Shown here piece after piece: positions 45,198 to 54,671 of a stretch of DNA of 64,000 nt. The position numbers and the translations under genes are program-made. The stretch is taken from assembly GCA_013289045.1 (NCBI GenBank), contig JABDAU010000010.1:1-64000 (forward strand), in the 5' to 3' direction. Within the stretch, counting starts at the first letter, position 1; every line of letters begins with the position of its first letter. A model generated the notes under the pieces. It did no database searches and had not been told where the DNA came from. It was given only the letters and a program-made list of their open reading frames with translations. This stretch comes from Bacteroidota bacterium. GTDB lineage: Bacteria > Bacteroidota > Bacteroidia > Sphingobacteriales > Sphingobacteriaceae.

Positions 45198-46076
45198 ATG
45201 ATCGAATTGCCTGTAGTACCCGCAGCACCGGTAAACCGTAAGCCAGACTGGCTGCGTGTAAAACTGCCTGTGGGTAAGGAGTATGCGCACGTACGCGGAC
45301 TGGTTGATACGCATAAGCTGCATACCATTTGTGAGAGTGGAAATTGCCCTAACATGGGCGAGTGCTGGGGTGCCGGTACGGCAACGTTTATGATTTTGGG
45401 CAACATCTGTACACGTTCATGCTCGTTCTGCGCGGTGGCTACCGGTCGCCCGCTGGCTGTGGACATGGATGAGCCTAACCGCGTAGCCGCATCGGTAAAG
45501 CTGATGCAGGTAAAACATTGCGTGATCACTTCTGTTGATCGCGACGATCTGAAAGATGGCGGCTCGATCATCTGGGCCGAAACCATCAACGCCATCCGCC
45601 GCGAAAGCCCGGAAACTACGCTCGAAACTTTGGTGCCTGATTTCAGGGGTGTATGGGAAAACCTCGACAGGGTTATAGCCGTTCGCCCGGAGGTGTTGTC
45701 GCATAATCTGGAAACTGTTCGCCGCCTTACCCGAGAAGTGCGCATCCAGGCCAAATACGACCGCAGCCTTGAAGCTTTGAAACGAATATCACAGTCCGGC
45801 CTGCGTACAAAATCGGGCATTATGCTGGGTTTGGGCGAAAAAGAAGAAGATGTATTGGAAGCGATGGGCGATCTGCTGAATGCCGGCGTTCACATCCTTA
45901 CATTGGGTCAATATTTACAGCCAACACGCAATCACCACCCGGTGATAGACTGGATACATCCGGATCAATTTAATTATTACAAACAAATTGGCCTCGATAT
46001 GGGTTTCAGGTATGTAGAGAGCGGTCCACTTGTCCGTTCTTCATATCATGCCGAAAAACACCTGTTTGAAATCTGA
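45198..46076 (+). CDS. lipA: Lipoyl synthase
   Basis: [55 protein letters not shown]. Confidence 0.97.
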   Translation: MIELPVVPAAPVNRKPDWLRVKLPVGKEYAHVRGLVDTHKLHTICESGNCPNMGECWGAGTATFMILGNICTRSCSFCAVATGRPLAVDMDEPNRVAASVKLMQVKHCVITSVDRDDLKDGGSIIWAETINAIRRESPETTLETLVPDFRGVWENLDRVIAVRPEVLSHNLETVRRLTREVRIQAKYDRSLEALKRISQSGLRTKSGIMLGLGEKEEDVLEAMGDLLNAGVHILTLGQYLQPTRNHHPVIDWIHPDQFNYYKQIGLDMGFRYVESGPLVRSSYHAEKHLFEI

Positions 46077-46103
46077 TTATTCCTTTCTATATTCACCAGC
46101 ATA

Positions 46104-46661
46104 TTGACTAAAAGAGGTAAAATATCGCTCTCTGAGGAGGAACTGGTACATGCTTTGCGCCATAAGGAAAAGGTGGCTGCCGAGGCATTGTATGATATGT
46201 ACTCTGCGTCGTTGTATGGTGTTATCGTGCGCATCATTACCGATACCCCCACAGCCGAAGATGTTTTACAGGAAACTTTCGTGAAGATCTGGCATTCCTT
46301 TGCCAGCTACAGTACAGACAAAGGCCGTTTATTTACGTGGATGGTAAACATTGCGCGTAACCTGGCCATCGATAAAATAAGATCCAAAGATTTTAAGAAC
46401 CAGAACAAAAACCAAGAGCTCGAAAATAACGTAACTTTTATAGACGAGCAAAGAAACACGGTTTACAAACCGGAGCTGCTTGGGATTAAAGATTTGGTTA
46501 ATACATTAAAACCCGAGCAAAAATCAATTCTGGAGCTGGTGTATTTTAAAGGTTACACTCACGTGGAGGCTGCCGATGAGCTTGCTATTCCGTTGGGTAC
46601 CGTAAAAACGCGCTTAAGAATGGGCTTAATTGAGCTCCGGAAGTATTTTAATGAAAGTTGA
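46104..46661 (+). CDS. ECF-type RNA polymerase sigma factor
   Basis: ALYDMYSASLYGVIVRIITDTPTAEDVLQETFVKIWHSFASYSTDKGRLFTWMVNIARNLAIDKIR; region 4 VEAADELAIPLGTVKTRLRMGL. Confidence 0.94.
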   Translation: MTKRGKISLSEEELVHALRHKEKVAAEALYDMYSASLYGVIVRIITDTPTAEDVLQETFVKIWHSFASYSTDKGRLFTWMVNIARNLAIDKIRSKDFKNQNKNQELENNVTFIDEQRNTVYKPELLGIKDLVNTLKPEQKSILELVYFKGYTHVEAADELAIPLGTVKTRLRMGLIELRKYFNES

Positions 46662-47488
46662 TAGAAGTGGAAGACGTTAAAGCATATATTGAATCAGGCA
46701 TATTGGAACTTTACGTTCTGGGCGATCTGAGCCCGGAAGAAAGGTTGCAGGTGCAGGATATGGCTTCAAAACACCCGGCTGTGAAATCAGAACTGGGCGA
46801 AATTGAGAAGTCCATGGTATTGTATGCCGAAGAAAATGCCATTGAACCCGCAGAAGAGCTCCGTCACAAAATATTAAACAGCCTGGTTACCAACCTGGCC
46901 GACGACAGGATCTTCTCATCCCAACCCGAGCCGGTTAAAGATAACGTAGTACAGATGACCGCGCCAAAGCAAAACAATTTCTATAAATATGCTTTTGCGG
47001 CCTGCCTTGCCTTATTGCTGGCCAGTGTAGTTGTACTGATGAATGTTTATAGTAAACTGCAAACAGCCAATACACAGCTGATAGCCATGAACAATCAAAA
47101 CGCACAATACGCGAAAACGGTTAGCTTCATGAACGATCAGCTTGGCGTATATCGTGATACTACTTTTAAGATCATCAAACTTAAAGGAATGGCGAAGCAT
47201 ACTTCTTCTTCAATGCTCGTAGCATTCAGCCATTCCAAAAAGAAAGTGATGATCGATATGGCTGATCTTGCACTGCCGGAAAATGACCAAACACATCAAT
47301 ACCAGTTGTGGGCAATTGTAGATAAGAAACCTGTTAGCTTGGGCGTATTTGATAAATCAAGTTCAGATACTTCAGAAATGAAGGTAATGGCTGCTGTAAG
47401 CGAACCCCAGGCATTCGCAGTTACTATTGAACCCCGTGGTGGCAGCGCCAGTCCGCATCTTGATCAGTTGGTTGTAAGTAATCTCTAA
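46658..47488 (+). CDS. Anti-sigma factor (RskA-like, single TM), translationally overlapping the sigma gene
   Basis: VKAYIESGILELYVLGDLSPEERLQVQDMA; TM segment; LWAIVDKKPVSLGVFD; TTG or nearby GTG start overlapping the sigma stop. Confidence 0.88.
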   Translation: MIEVEDVKAYIESGILELYVLGDLSPEERLQVQDMASKHPAVKSELGEIEKSMVLYAEENAIEPAEELRHKILNSLVTNLADDRIFSSQPEPVKDNVVQMTAPKQNNFYKYAFAACLALLLASVVVLMNVYSKLQTANTQLIAMNNQNAQYAKTVSFMNDQLGVYRDTTFKIIKLKGMAKHTSSSMLVAFSHSKKKVMIDMADLALPENDQTHQYQLWAIVDKKPVSLGVFDKSSSDTSEMKVMAAVSEPQAFAVTIEPRGGSASPHLDQLVVSNL

Positions 47489-47673
47489 TAGCTACTCTTT
47501 TTCCCATAATTGTTAAAAAACGTTAAAGACGCCATCTCTAATAAGATAAGTGCGTGTACACAAAACAATTTATTTCTTCGTTCGTTTGTAACTATTAAAA
47601 CGCAGAAGCGTCTTATATGTAAATTTAGTTTTGAGTATTTCGTTCTTTATAAGATCAGTTAATAGTTAATTAA

Positions 47674-47707
47674 AAAACGGCTGTGTAATACTCACAGCCG
47701 TTTTTTG
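47674..47707. terminator. Bidirectional hairpin terminator
   Basis: aaaaaacggctgtgtaatactcacagccgttttttg. Confidence 0.85.
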
Positions 47708-47710
47708 TTT

Positions 47711-49213
47711 TTAAGCCATCAACTTTGCCATGGTTACCGGCAATTGCGCCGCAAGTTTGCCCGGCAAAACTACATTCATCCGGTTGGGCAATGCCAGCTC
47801 GTCACCGGCTTTTCCGTGAACATAATTCCCGATAATACAGGCTTCTTCAGGCGAATATTTTTGTGCGAGCAATGCAGAAATGATGCCGGTTAATATATCG
47901 CCCATACCGCCGCTTGCCATAGCAGGATTGCTGGTGGAGTTAAAATAAGCTTTCCCTTCAGGCGTGGCCGTTATGGTATAATCGTTTTTAAGTACGATAC
48001 ATAGCTTCAATTCTTTTGCTTTTGCTATAGCAGTTTGCAGGCGTTGCCACCAGTTAGCGTGCTCGCCAAACAGGCGGTCGAACTCTTTCATGTGCGGGGT
48101 TAGCACACTGCCTTCCGGTATCAGTTCCCACAACTGTTTATGGGTAGATAGCACATTCAGCGCATCGGCATCAATAACAACCGGGTTTTTATAATTGGTA
48201 AAGATATAAGTAAGCAAGGCCAGGGTATTCTCATCATCCCCCAATCCCGGACCGATCCCCATCGAGGTAAATTTATCCCATCCGATCTCCGGAAGGTCAT
48301 TCCTCTGCCTGATGATAGCCATAATTTCCGGCATATAGCTGTTTAAAGCCACCAGGCCGCTTTCGGGCACACAAGCAGTAGTTAGCCCTGCCCCCGCCTG
48401 CGCGCAGGCTGAGGCGCTTAATAAAGCCGCTCCCATGGTTTTGGATTGCCCCGCAACAATGAGCGCATGGCCATAAGTACCTTTATTGCTAAAGCGATGC
48501 CGCGGTTTCAGCATCTTTCGGATATCTTTTTCCTGTACAAACTGGTAAGATGAATCAAACGATTGGATGAATTTTTCGTCGATGCCAATATTTACTACCT
48601 CGCAACATTTAATATATGGCCCGGCTTCAGGCAACAGGAAATTGATCCTGGGTTGCTGAAAGGTGATCACCAGGTCGGTTTTTAGTACAGTTGCATCTGG
48701 GTTGATCTCGCCCTCGGTAAAAAATCCGGTAGGTACATCAACAGCTACAACGGTTTTGTGCAGATCGTTAAGATAATTTACCAGTTTTTCGTAATCCCCG
48801 CTTAATGGTTTATTGATGCCGCTGCCCAGCATGGCATCAATGATGATGTCGCTTTCTTCGGCAGCGATCTCATCGCCTTTTTTGATCTCGGTTTGATGAA
48901 TTCTGCCGGGCAGACGAGCAAGATTGACATTAAAATCTTCTGTCGATTTATCCGAAAAGCGGGTGATTATTACATTGGTCTTTTTATACTGATGCTCGAA
49001 TAAGATGCGGGCAATAGCTAAACCATCGCCGCCATTATTTCCGGTTCCGCAATAAATGGAGATAGATTGATTTCTATCAGGAAACCGATTAATAAACCAG
49101 CCCACAAAAGCCTTTGAGGCGCGCTCCATCAGATCTACAGAACTGATCGGTTCGTGTTCAATAGTATATTTGTCGCCTTCGTGGATCTGGGCGGAAGTAA
49201 GCAATGGCAGCAT
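47711..49213 (-). CDS. nnr: Bifunctional NAD(P)H-hydrate epimerase / ADP-dependent dehydratase
   Basis: ISIYCGTGNNGGDGLAIARIL; VVAVDVPTGFFTEGE; YGHALIVAGQSKTMGAALLSASACAQAGAGL; VVIDADALNVL; LTPHMKEFDRL; NSTSNPAMASGGMGDILTGIISALLAQ. Confidence 0.95.
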   Translation of the reverse strand: MLPLLTSAQIHEGDKYTIEHEPISSVDLMERASKAFVGWFINRFPDRNQSISIYCGTGNNGGDGLAIARILFEHQYKKTNVIITRFSDKSTEDFNVNLARLPGRIHQTEIKKGDEIAAEESDIIIDAMLGSGINKPLSGDYEKLVNYLNDLHKTVVAVDVPTGFFTEGEINPDATVLKTDLVITFQQPRINFLLPEAGPYIKCCEVVNIGIDEKFIQSFDSSYQFVQEKDIRKMLKPRHRFSNKGTYGHALIVAGQSKTMGAALLSASACAQAGAGLTTACVPESGLVALNSYMPEIMAIIRQRNDLPEIGWDKFTSMGIGPGLGDDENTLALLTYIFTNYKNPVVIDADALNVLSTHKQLWELIPEGSVLTPHMKEFDRLFGEHANWWQRLQTAIAKAKELKLCIVLKNDYTITATPEGKAYFNSTSNPAMASGGMGDILTGIISALLAQKYSPEEACIIGNYVHGKAGDELALPNRMNVVLPGKLAAQLPVTMAKLMA

Positions 49214-49261
49214 ATAGGGTAAAGGTAGGAATTAGGGATTTTGTTTGGCGAAAGAAATGGC

Positions 49262-49981
49262 TCATTTTAATTTTGCCTGCATCCCTAAAATCAAATCTCT
49301 TATTGTATCATAACCACCGATAACTTCCTTTTTGGGTTTGAAACGGCGACCAATAATCAACAATATTATACCCGCTGGAAGTGGTAGTAGCAGAAACCAA
49401 TAGAAATGGCTAGCCAACGCTATGAATAAAAAGAATATCCCGGTTAATGTTAAACCTAATCCCCATTTTGTTATCCTGTTTTCCTCATACTCAAATTTTG
49501 TAAACGACCCTGGCGCTAACTTGCTTACCTCATCTAATAGCGTGCCGGCATGCTTATTAAAGATAGGGACAATTCCCGAACTGGGTTGAATGCCGCTGGT
49601 ATCAATCCCTTTTTGTTTTAGGTTATTAATGAGTGATTTAAATATCCCGGCACTCATGCAGTTTGTGCCCATAATATTTACCGGCAAAACTTCTTGTCTT
49701 ACAGCATTATCAGCTATATAATTACAAAAATCGGATAGTGTGTTTTTACTGTAAGAAAGCAATATCTCTAATTCGGATACCAGTGTGTTCAGTTTAAATG
49801 AATCGTGATAACACTTTGCTAACTTCTTTGGTTCGATAAGATCGCAAATGTCTCTCCATTCGAAAATGGTTGTTTGGAATGATAAATGATGACCTGGTTC
49901 AACTTCCGGATCAAATGCCGCCTGGCAATTGTAGAAGTCAATTAAGATTTGAAGGATATCTTGTGGGGTATATCTTTCCAT
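49262..49981 (-). CDS. Hypothetical protein with two C-terminal TM helices
   Basis: 239-aa ORF; no family recognised. Confidence 0.65.
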   Translation of the reverse strand: MERYTPQDILQILIDFYNCQAAFDPEVEPGHHLSFQTTIFEWRDICDLIEPKKLAKCYHDSFKLNTLVSELEILLSYSKNTLSDFCNYIADNAVRQEVLPVNIMGTNCMSAGIFKSLINNLKQKGIDTSGIQPSSGIVPIFNKHAGTLLDEVSKLAPGSFTKFEYEENRITKWGLGLTLTGIFFLFIALASHFYWFLLLPLPAGIILLIIGRRFKPKKEVIGGYDTIRDLILGMQAKLK

Positions 49982-50071
49982 TTCTGTTCGGATCGTTATG
50001 CGAAGGTATGATTTTTCACAATTTTTAATAATGATACCTGCACTGAAATATCACCATCTGTAAACTGGCGG

Positions 50072-50411
50072 TTATCCAAAAAGAACCTCTTTAACTTTTT
50101 CTTTTAATTTTTCAAATGCTGCATTTTTTAATGTGGCGCCTGTTCGTGTAACTATATCTTCAGGGTAAAATTGCTGTATCATGTGGCATACAGCATAACC
50201 ATTTTTTTTTATTTCTCGGCGAATTGATCATTTCAGGAATTATTTCTATGGTAAACTCCGGGAACAAATTTTTAGTTGAAAGAAGGATAGCGTAAAAAAA
50301 GCCTTCAATTTCGAATATTTCATTGTTGGAAATAACTACGGCAGGGTGAAGTTCTGGCTTATTTCCGGTATAGAAGGCTATTTCAACAATATCGCGCTGC
50401 TTTACTATCAT
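50072..50411 (-). pseudogene. MazF/PemK-like toxin gene interrupted by a +1 frameshift in an A9 tract (ORF as read: 50160..50411)
   Basis: MIVKQRDIVEIAFYTGNKPELHPAVVISNNEIFEIEGFFYAILLS...EFTIEIIPEMINSPRN. Removing one A restores ...NKKNGYAVCHMIQQFYPEDIVTRTGATLKNAAFEKLKEKVKEVLFG*, ending at 50072. Confidence 0.78.
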
Positions 50412-50596
50412 AGGTATTTAAGCAGGTTGTTTCTATTTGATTTAGCTTGATTTTTAAAATGTTTCTGATAATCTTCGCGTGTAAGTTCATCTAACTTATT
50501 AAAGTTAGACTTGCGTACTTTAACACCCTGTTTTTTTAATTGAGCAATTATCTCACTGGTGTGATCATCAGGAATATCAATGGTGTACGTTGTCAT
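50408..50596 (-). CDS. Putative antitoxin upstream of, and overlapping by 4 nt, the MazF/PemK-like toxin
   Basis: 62-aa ORF MTTYTIDIPDDHTSEIIAQLKKQGVKVRKSNFNKLDELTREDYQKHFKNQAKSNRNNLLKYL; ATGA overlap with the toxin start. Confidence 0.7.
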   Translation of the reverse strand: MTTYTIDIPDDHTSEIIAQLKKQGVKVRKSNFNKLDELTREDYQKHFKNQAKSNRNNLLKYL

Positions 50597-50632
50597 TTCT
50601 TTATCGTTATACTCAAATATACAATCTTATCA

Positions 50633-53479
50633 TCATTTTACCCCCATCTCTTTCTTCAAAAACATCCCTGTAAAACTTTCCTTCACCTTACACAAACCCT
50701 CAGGTGTGCCACTAAACAATATCTTACCACCACCTGAGCCACCTTCAGGGCCAAGGTCTATCACATGGTCCACAACTTTTATCACGTCCAGGTTATGCTC
50801 AATTACCAATACGGTATTGCCTTTGTCAACTAGTTGGTTCAGTACACCGAGCAGTACATTGATGTCTTCAAAATGCAAACCTGTGGTTGGTTCGTCGAGG
50901 ATATAGAAGGTGTTGCCGGTATCTTTTTTAGAAAGCTCGGTTGCCAGTTTTACACGCTGCGCTTCACCGCCGGATAGGGTGGTTGATGCCTGCCCAAGCC
51001 TGATGTAGCCTAAGCCAACATCTAACAGCGTTTTTACCTTGCGGTATATCGGTGGAATATGCTCAAAAAATGGCGTAGCATCTTCAATGCTCATATCCAG
51101 CACATCGCTGATGGATTTTCCGCGATAACGTACTTCCAGCGTTTCGCGGTTGTAGCGCCTGCCGCCACATTCCTCGCAGGGTACCTGTACATCGGGCAGG
51201 AAATTCATTTCTATCACCTTCATACCGGCGCCCTGGCAGGTTTCGCAGCGGCCACCTTTTACGTTGAACGAGAAGCGACCGGGTTTGTAACCACGGATCT
51301 TCGATTCGGGCAGCTGCACATACAGGTTACGGATATCCGAAAACACACCGGTATAAGTAGCCGGGTTTGAGCGCGGCGTACGACCGATCGGTGTCTGATC
51401 GATCTCGATCACTTTATCTACATTTTCCAGGCCTTCTATCTTCTCATAAGGCAAAGGCTGTTTCTTAGCCCTGAAAAAATGATGGTTCAGTATCGGGTAT
51501 AACGTTTCGGTGATCAGGCTGGATTTTCCGCTGCCTGACACGCCGGTTATACCGATCATTTTGCCAAGCGGAAATTCAACGCTAACCTTTTTGAGGTTAT
51601 GGCCGGTGGCGTTTTTGAGCTTTAATGATTTCTCGTTACCGGCGCGGCGCTTTTTAGGTATTGCGATCTCCCGCTCGCCGTTGATGTACGATGTGGTGAG
51701 CGTATGTTTCTTCATCAGCTCTGCAGGTGTGCCTTCAGCAACCACTTCGCCGCCATGAACACCTGCTGCCGGGCCCATGTCTATTACATAGTCGGCCTCG
51801 AGGATCATGTCCTTATCGTGCTCTACAACCAATACGGAATTGCCGAGGTCGCGCAGGTTTTTGAGTGCTTTTATCAAGCGCTCATTGTCACGTTGGTGCA
51901 ATCCTATGCTCGGTTCGTCGAGGATGTACATCACGTTCATCAATTGCGAGCCGATCTGCGTGGCCAAACGGATACGCTGCGCTTCGCCGCCGGATAAAGT
52001 CCTTGCGGTTCTGTCAAGCGTTAAATAACTTAAGCCAACATCCAGCAGGAATACAATCCGCGCACGAATCTCCTTCAATATTTCTTTAGCGATAACGTTT
52101 TGGCGCTCGTTCAGCCTGTCCTCTATGTTATTAAACCAATCCTGCAGCACATTAATATCCATACAGGCCAGCTCGAAGATGTTTTTGTTATCAACCTTAA
52201 AGTGCAATGATTCCTTTTTCAGGCGCGCGCCGTCGCAAACCGGGCAGGTTTTTAGTACGCGGTAGTTCTCCATGTCGTCCATGTCATCATCGCTGCGGCG
52301 TTCCTGCTGCTCTTCCAGCATACGAATAATACCATCGAAGGTAATCTGATAGCTTTGTACGTTCCATTTGTTGTATTCAACAGCTACGGTCAGCATTTCG
52401 GTTGTGCCGTTCAGGATGATGTCGAGTTTTTCGCGTTCCAGCTTTTCTATCGGGGTAGAAAGACTGAACTCATATTTCTTCGCCAGCGCTTTCAACACCT
52501 GGAAGATCCACGTCTCGCGGTATTCGCCCAAAGGCGCTAAACCGCCGTTTAAAATGCTCAGTTTTGGGTTGGGGATAACAGATGCTTCATCCACCTCGAA
52601 GATATAACCCAGGCCATTGCATTTTTCGCAGGCGCCGTATGGTGAGTTGAAAGAGAACGTATTTGGCTGCGGCTCGTCGTAGGAGATGCCCGAAACCGGG
52701 TCCATCAAATACTTGCTGAAATAGAACACATTATTGTCCTTATCCGCAATCCTGATAATACCTTTTGCTGTTTTTAGTGCCGATTGTATGGAAGTATGCA
52801 AACGCTTGGCATCCTGTGAACTTACCTGCAGACGGTCGACCACAATATCAATGTCGTGGATCTTATAACGGTCCACCTGCATTTTGGGCTCAACATCCAT
52901 AATAGCGCCATCTACCCAAACTTTCAGGAAGCCCTGTTTACGGATCTGCTCGAATAATTCGCGGTAGTGACCCTTGCGCGCTTTTACCACCGGCGCAAGG
53001 ATGTTGATGGGCTGGCCGTCAAACCGGTCGAAAATGGTTTTCAGGATCTGGTCTTCAGACATGCGCTCCATTTTCTCGCCCGTCTCGTATGAATACGCTT
53101 CACCGATACGGGCAAACAACAAACGCATAAAATCGTAGATCTCCGTAATGGTACCTACGGTAGAGCGGGGATTCTTGCTGGTGGTTTTTTGCTCTATGGC
53201 AATCACCGGGCTCAAACCGCTCACTTTGTCAACATCCGGGCGTTCCATGCCACCCATGAATTGTCGGGAGTAGGCCGAAAATGTTTCCATGTAGCGGCGC
53301 TGTCCTTCTGCATAAATGGTGTCAAACGCTAATGACGATTTCCCGCTGCCACTCAAACCAGTGATCACCACCAGCTGGTTACGCGGAAAGGAAACGTCTA
53401 TATTTTTTAAGTTATGCACCCGGGCTCCGAACACTTCCACTTCGCTTTGCTCGCCAAGGTCAACAGGTTTATTGATCAT
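50633..53479 (-). CDS. uvrA: Excinuclease ABC subunit A
   Basis: EVFGARVHNLKNIDVSFPRNQLVVITGLSGSGKSSLAFDTIYAEGQRRYMETFSAYSRQFMGGMERPDVD; RTLSGGEAQRIRLATQIGS; two ABC modules. Confidence 0.98.
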   Translation of the reverse strand: MINKPVDLGEQSEVEVFGARVHNLKNIDVSFPRNQLVVITGLSGSGKSSLAFDTIYAEGQRRYMETFSAYSRQFMGGMERPDVDKVSGLSPVIAIEQKTTSKNPRSTVGTITEIYDFMRLLFARIGEAYSYETGEKMERMSEDQILKTIFDRFDGQPINILAPVVKARKGHYRELFEQIRKQGFLKVWVDGAIMDVEPKMQVDRYKIHDIDIVVDRLQVSSQDAKRLHTSIQSALKTAKGIIRIADKDNNVFYFSKYLMDPVSGISYDEPQPNTFSFNSPYGACEKCNGLGYIFEVDEASVIPNPKLSILNGGLAPLGEYRETWIFQVLKALAKKYEFSLSTPIEKLEREKLDIILNGTTEMLTVAVEYNKWNVQSYQITFDGIIRMLEEQQERRSDDDMDDMENYRVLKTCPVCDGARLKKESLHFKVDNKNIFELACMDINVLQDWFNNIEDRLNERQNVIAKEILKEIRARIVFLLDVGLSYLTLDRTARTLSGGEAQRIRLATQIGSQLMNVMYILDEPSIGLHQRDNERLIKALKNLRDLGNSVLVVEHDKDMILEADYVIDMGPAAGVHGGEVVAEGTPAELMKKHTLTTSYINGEREIAIPKKRRAGNEKSLKLKNATGHNLKKVSVEFPLGKMIGITGVSGSGKSSLITETLYPILNHHFFRAKKQPLPYEKIEGLENVDKVIEIDQTPIGRTPRSNPATYTGVFSDIRNLYVQLPESKIRGYKPGRFSFNVKGGRCETCQGAGMKVIEMNFLPDVQVPCEECGGRRYNRETLEVRYRGKSISDVLDMSIEDATPFFEHIPPIYRKVKTLLDVGLGYIRLGQASTTLSGGEAQRVKLATELSKKDTGNTFYILDEPTTGLHFEDINVLLGVLNQLVDKGNTVLVIEHNLDVIKVVDHVIDLGPEGGSGGGKILFSGTPEGLCKVKESFTGMFLKKEMGVK

Positions 53480-53490
53480 GTTTATTTAGT

Positions 53491-53565
53491 GATGGAGTGA
53501 ATTAGCGAATGAGTGAATAGAAGGCTTTGCCAAAATCACTCATTCACTCAATCAATAATTCACAC
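53491..53565. repeat. Simple-sequence inverted repeat immediately upstream of uvrA
   Basis: gagtgaattagcgaatgagtgaatag ... cactcattcactcaatcaataattcac. Confidence 0.8.
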
Positions 53566-53589
53566 ATTGATTTTGCTACAAATATACGC

Positions 53590-53627
53590 AAAAAAGGCCG
53601 GTCTGCCATTTGGCAAACAGGCCTTTA
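53590..53627. terminator. Hairpin terminator
   Basis: aaaaaggcc-ggtctgccatttggcaaaca-ggccttta. Confidence 0.6.
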
Positions 53628-53654
53628 TCCGTGCTCGTCGGTAATTTTTACAAA

Positions 53655-54449
53655 TCAATTATAGGCCAGCAATTGCGTCGATGGCCTGGAATAAATTGAA
53701 GCCATTTTATAGCCATACTTTGTCGGCTTGCTGAGGATTTCCTTCATCGCAATGATGCTATATACATACGCACCCGTTTCGCGATTAAGATGCATACGGA
53801 AATAGTTGTCCTCGTTCTGCTTATTAATGGCCCTGGCCAGCTGTATCTCGCCATTGTTATAGGCAGCGGCAGCCAGTGTCCAGCTTTTGAAAATGCCGTG
53901 CAGCTCGAGGATATATTTGCAAGCCGCAAGGGTTGATTTACGCAGGTCCATTCGCTCGTCCCTGCCATGGCCTACTTTCAGGCCATAGGTGCGTGCCGTA
54001 CCGGGCATAAATTGCCAGATACCGGCAGCGCCGCGCGGCGAAATGCTCACGCAAAAGCCTGATTCAACCAATGGGATATACTTAAAATCCTCAGGAATAC
54101 CATGCGCCTTTAGTATCGGCACGATAATTGGAAACCATTTCTCGGCATTGCGTTGCAGTATGTAAGATTGTATGCAGGCAAAGTTGAGTTTGTTAAGCGT
54201 ATGGCTCATTTTGTGGTCAACTTTTTTATCGTTAACCGGCATAGCTTCGTTCGCGAAATTGAGCGTATTGTTTTCTGTTGTGTTACGTGTTACGTAGGTG
54301 AATTTTAAGGGATGTGAAGACATCGCAGGACTTTCAGTAACAGGGGGTTTTGAGATTGGACTGTTATTGATGACCCTTGAAAAAACAACCAACAGAGCGA
54401 TTACAGAGCACGTGATCAGGTGGACTTTTATCACTTCGTTTCTATTCAT
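53655..54449 (-). CDS. Lytic transglycosylase (SLT domain)
   Basis: GIPEDFKYIPLVESGFCVSISPRGAAGIWQFMPGTARTYGLKV; WTLAAAAYNNGEIQLARAINKQ. Confidence 0.92.
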   Translation of the reverse strand: MNRNEVIKVHLITCSVIALLVVFSRVINNSPISKPPVTESPAMSSHPLKFTYVTRNTTENNTLNFANEAMPVNDKKVDHKMSHTLNKLNFACIQSYILQRNAEKWFPIIVPILKAHGIPEDFKYIPLVESGFCVSISPRGAAGIWQFMPGTARTYGLKVGHGRDERMDLRKSTLAACKYILELHGIFKSWTLAAAAYNNGEIQLARAINKQNEDNYFRMHLNRETGAYVYSIIAMKEILSKPTKYGYKMASIYSRPSTQLLAYN

Positions 54450-54671
54450 ATTTTAACATTAAGTAAAAAACTTGCGGCAAAGGTAAGTTATATAAAGCAC
54501 ATTATCAAATACTTACCAATTGCTTAGTGTTTATGACGATTACACTAAGGCGAAAAATCGCGGTTTAAAGCAGTTTAAACGGTGATTTCAGGGTAGAACA
54601 AAAAAATGAAAAAAGTGTTTTATTTTTCGTACTTTTGTCCTCTCACGCTGGGAAGTGTTAATTGAAAAACT

